A program made the translations under genes and the position numbers. From positions 1 through 43,914 of the forward strand of contig JAFNIV010000014.1 in the NCBI GenBank assembly GCA_017601145.1: a stretch of DNA of 43,914 nucleotides, given 5' to 3'. Below, piece by piece: positions 40,437-43,914 of the stretch. This DNA comes from Candidatus Brockarchaeota archaeon. Its GTDB lineage: Archaea; Thermoproteota; EX4484-205; JAAOZO01. The notes below the pieces were generated by a model, which saw nothing but the letters and a program-made list of their open reading frames with translations, did not search any database and was not told where the DNA came from. Every line of letters starts with the position of its first letter. Within the stretch, counting starts at the first letter, position 1.

Positions 40437-43400
40437 ATGCCAAAGTTCGAGTGGATAAAGAAAGTATTAGTGATTGGGTCTGGACCCATTCAGATATCAA
40501 TGGCAGGAGAGTTTGATTACTCAGGAACGCAAGCTCTTAAAGCACTAAAAGAAGAAGGAATAAAGACGATTCTTGTTAATTCAAACGTTGCAACAATACA
40601 AACAGATCCAAAGATGGCAGATAGCGTATACTTGTTGCCCGCAACTCCAGAATTTTTAGAAGAAATTATAAGAAAAGAAAATCCAGATGGAATAATGTTA
40701 GGATTTGGAGGACAAACTGCACTAAATGCAGGATATGAACTTTACAAGAGAGGAATTCTAAAAAAATATGGAGTGAAAGTACTAGGCACTTCTGTTGAAA
40801 GTATAAACATAACATCTGATAGAGAACTTTTTATGCAAACTATGAAAGAAAATGGCCTACCAGTTTTACCTAGTAAAGCAGCAAGAAGTGTTGAAGAAGC
40901 TCTTAAGATAGCTGAAAAAATAGGGTATCCAGTAATAGTCAGAGTTGCCTATAACTTAGGTGGAAGGGGAGGGGGTGTTGCTTACAATCAGCTTGAACTT
41001 GAAGAAATAGTAAGTAGAGGAATTGCAAACAGCTACATAGGGCAAGTTTTAGTTGAAGAGTACATTGGGGACTGGAAACAAATAGAATATGAAGTTGTCA
41101 GAGACTACAATGACAACTGTATTACCGTCTGTAACATGGAAAATATGCTTGGTATGAGAGTTCACACAGGAGATAACATAGTCGTTTCGCCTTCTCAAAC
41201 TTTAAACAACAAAGAGTACCATATGCTAAGAGAAGCCTCAATAAAAGCTACTAGAGCTAGTAAGGTAGTTGGAGAATGCAATGTTCAGCTAGCTTTGGAT
41301 AAGAATTCAGAAAGATACTATATAATAGAAATAAACCCAAGACTTTCGAGGTCTTCAGCTCTCGCATCAAAAGCTACAGGCTATCCTTTAGCTTACATAG
41401 CTGCTAAACTTGCCATAGGATATACTCTTCCAGAAATACTAAATAAAGTAACTAATATAACTTCTTCATTCTTTGAACCTGCTTTAGATTATGTTGTTGT
41501 TAAAATACCAAGATGGGATCTTTCAAAGTTTGGCTTTGTAGATAGAAGACTGAGAACTCAAATGAAGTCTGTTGGAGAGGTTATGGGTATAGGGAGGAAC
41601 TTTGAAGAAGCTCTTCAAAAAGCAATTAGGATGCTAGACATTGGATTAGATGGTCTTACAGCAGAGTTAGAAGGGGAAAACGTTGAAGAAATTGAAAACG
41701 CTCTTGCTAATCCAACTGATGAGATACTTCTAACAATTGTAAAAGCAATAAAACTTGGAATAAGTGTTGAAAAGATAAGCAAACTAACTTGGATAGATGA
41801 GTGGTTTATCTGGAAAATAAAAAACATTGTAGACATGGAGCTTAAAATTAAGGAAATAAGAGAACTTGATGATGAAGATGAAGAAAAGATTAGAGAGGCA
41901 AAGAAGCTTGGCTTTTCCGATAGTCAAATTTCAAGGTTAATTAAAGTTAGTGAAGAAAAAGTAAGAGCCTATAGGAAGAAGCATAATATAATTCCAGTAG
42001 TGAAACAAATAGATACACTAGCTGCAGAATGGCCTGCAAAGACAAACTACCTTTACTTAACATATGGTGGAGAAAAAGATGATATAAGCTTCGTAAATGA
42101 AAATAAGAAGAAAGTTGTTGTCCTTGGAGCAGGAACTTATAGAATAGGAAGCTCTGTTGAGTTTGACTGGAGCACTATGAACTTAGTTTGGTCGTTGAAG
42201 AAGTTTGGTATGGATGAAGTAATAGTAGTAAACTGCAACCCAGAAACAGTATCAACAGACTACGACATGAGTGACAAGCTTTACTTTGAAGAACTGACTT
42301 TAGAAAGAATTTATGATATATATGAAAAAGAAAATCCGTTGGGAGTTATTACATGTGTTGGTGGACAAACCGCCAATAACCTAGCACCAAAATTATCTAA
42401 GGTTGGAGTAAAAATACTTGGTACAGAAGGTGAAAACATTGATAGGGCTGAAGATAGAGCAAAGTTTAGTTCGTTACTGGATGAACTTGGCATCCCTCAA
42501 CCAAAATGGGCAAAGTTTAGCTCAATAGAGGAAGCTAAAAGATTTGCAGAAAGTATAGGGTACCCAGTAATAGTTAGGCCTTCATACGTACTTGGAGGAG
42601 CAGTGATGAAGGTTGCTTGGAACAATAAACAACTAGAAGAGTTCTTGCTTAGAGCTACCAAGGTTTCGAAAGAACATCCAGTAACAGTTAGTAAATTTAT
42701 TACTGAAGCTATGGAAGTTGAAGTTGATGGAGTTTCTGATGGAACGAACGTTATGATAGGTGCAATAATTGAACATCTAGAATATGCAGGAATACATTCT
42801 GGCGATGCAACAATGATAATTCCGCCACAAAGGCTTACAAGTCATCATGTTGAAACTATAAAAAGTTATAGCAAAAAAATAGCAAGGGCTCTTAAAATTA
42901 TTGGACCTTTTAACATCCAGTACTTAGTTAAAGGAAATGAAGTCAGTGTAATTGAATGCAACTTGAGAGCAAGTAGATCTATGCCATTCGTTTCAAAGGT
43001 AAAGGGAATAAATCTTATGGAATATGCTGCAAGGGCTTTACTAGGACTAGGGATCGAAGAAATAGATGAAATTAATGTTCCGTATGTGGGAGTTAAAGTT
43101 CCACAGTTTTCTTTCATGCAAGTTGATGGTGCAGACCCAATCCTAGGAGTTGAAATGAAGTCAACTGGAGAAGCAGCATGTTTGGGCGACACCTTTCACG
43201 ATGCATTGATTAAAGCTACTGTTGCTGTTGGATTAAGGATACCGACACTTAATTCAAACAATAAAAAGGTCTTTGTTAGTGCAGGAACAGAAAGAGAAAA
43301 AATGGAAATTGAGCCTGTAGTTAGAAACCTATTGAAGTTAGGCTATGAAGTTTATTGCACTTCAGGAACAGGAAGTTATCTTATGGAAAGAGGGTTAAAC

Positions 43401-43739
43401 GTTAAGATACTTCATAAGATTAGCGAAAAAATAGAGCCAAATGTTTTGACTTATATTGTGAATAGAAACTTGGATTTAATAGTTAACATACCAGAATCTA
43501 AAGACATTAACGAATACGAGTTAATAATGAAAGATGAGTACACTATAAGAAGAAAAGCTGTTGAGATGGGAATTCCAGTAATTACAGTATCTAAAATCCT
43601 TGAAGAACTAATAAATGGAATTCTTAACGTAGAAAAGCCATCTGTAAGATCGCTACAAGAGTACTACAGCATAAAAGAAGAATACTATGAAAAACTTGTT
43701 CAGAAAAATAAAGAAAAAGATAAAAGTATTAGTTTTTAG
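40437..43739 (+). CDS. carB: Carbamoyl-phosphate synthase large subunit (start set at ATG 40437; ORF track begins at TTG 40419)
   Basis: VLVIGSGPIQISMAGEFDYSGTQA, two ATP-grasp halves, VLGAGTYRIGSSVEFDW, C-terminal MGS-like domain. Confidence 0.96.
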   Translation: MPKFEWIKKVLVIGSGPIQISMAGEFDYSGTQALKALKEEGIKTILVNSNVATIQTDPKMADSVYLLPATPEFLEEIIRKENPDGIMLGFGGQTALNAGYELYKRGILKKYGVKVLGTSVESINITSDRELFMQTMKENGLPVLPSKAARSVEEALKIAEKIGYPVIVRVAYNLGGRGGGVAYNQLELEEIVSRGIANSYIGQVLVEEYIGDWKQIEYEVVRDYNDNCITVCNMENMLGMRVHTGDNIVVSPSQTLNNKEYHMLREASIKATRASKVVGECNVQLALDKNSERYYIIEINPRLSRSSALASKATGYPLAYIAAKLAIGYTLPEILNKVTNITSSFFEPALDYVVVKIPRWDLSKFGFVDRRLRTQMKSVGEVMGIGRNFEEALQKAIRMLDIGLDGLTAELEGENVEEIENALANPTDEILLTIVKAIKLGISVEKISKLTWIDEWFIWKIKNIVDMELKIKEIRELDDEDEEKIREAKKLGFSDSQISRLIKVSEEKVRAYRKKHNIIPVVKQIDTLAAEWPAKTNYLYLTYGGEKDDISFVNENKKKVVVLGAGTYRIGSSVEFDWSTMNLVWSLKKFGMDEVIVVNCNPETVSTDYDMSDKLYFEELTLERIYDIYEKENPLGVITCVGGQTANNLAPKLSKVGVKILGTEGENIDRAEDRAKFSSLLDELGIPQPKWAKFSSIEEAKRFAESIGYPVIVRPSYVLGGAVMKVAWNNKQLEEFLLRATKVSKEHPVTVSKFITEAMEVEVDGVSDGTNVMIGAIIEHLEYAGIHSGDATMIIPPQRLTSHHVETIKSYSKKIARALKIIGPFNIQYLVKGNEVSVIECNLRASRSMPFVSKVKGINLMEYAARALLGLGIEEIDEINVPYVGVKVPQFSFMQVDGADPILGVEMKSTGEAACLGDTFHDALIKATVAVGLRIPTLNSNNKKVFVSAGTEREKMEIEPVVRNLLKLGYEVYCTSGTGSYLMERGLNVKILHKISEKIEPNVLTYIVNRNLDLIVNIPESKDINEYELIMKDEYTIRRKAVEMGIPVITVSKILEELINGILNVEKPSVRSLQEYYSIKEEYYEKLVQKNKEKDKSISF

Positions 43740-43745
43740 GCTTGC

Positions 43746-43914
43746 GTGAACTACCCCTCGCTATCGCAAGGAGCTTCCTGCTTCCATGGACAGACTCGCT
43801 CTCCACTCACCCACAGCGGAGGCCTCGGCAAGTGAGACCGTTTCGAGGAACCCGTGTGGAAGGTGGGTTACGGAGGTCTTGCCCTCAGCAGGCGTCTCTT
43901 TCGGCCTGTCCCAT
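43746..43914 (-). ncRNA. Second copy of the tnpB-less, omegaRNA-like element, truncated by the window end
   Basis: By eye about 4 substitutions over 169 nt versus the reverse complement of 30823-30991; same right end GTAGTTCAC. Confidence 0.65.

Noticed and set aside
1-43914. CRISPR arrays, tRNA and rRNA genes
   Set aside because: No regularly spaced repeats, no convincing tRNA T-loop/acceptor pattern and no rRNA-like sequence seen by eye; a covariance search (tRNAscan-SE, Infernal) would be needed to exclude intron-containing tRNAs.

Overview
AT-rich archaeal chromosomal window. Gene content (S25e ribosomal protein, archaeal TrpRS, GHMP-type shikimate kinase, split transketolase, LysW-dependent ligase, aKMT4-like methyltransferase) suggests a Sulfolobales-like thermoacidophile; this placement is inference. 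Most of the window is dense housekeeping metabolism: a contiguous minus-strand block with split transketolase, chorismate mutase/prephenate dehydrogenase, DAHP synthase and aroB-aroE-aroC-aroK-aroA-aroD; argG/argH/LysX-ArgX/carA/carB; a saccharolytic group (GH3, zinc dehydrogenase, anchored GH); trpS, trpB2, thiI and peptidases. The accessory layer is an IS200/IS605-type TnpB system. It consists of one intact tnpB (4454-5497) with no tnpA visible, whose expected RuvC-II Glu position reads Gly; one frameshifted tnpB remnant of another subgroup (about 8.1-8.34 kb); and two near-identical GC-rich elements without a tnpB ORF (30712-30991, and 43746 to the window end) that share the tnpB right-end sequence. 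The 30.7 kb copy has a plausible archaeal promoter, and both look like stand-alone omegaRNA-type ncRNA loci. That family is the best candidate for something undescribed. All calls come from reading the sequence and the ORF track; no database search was run.
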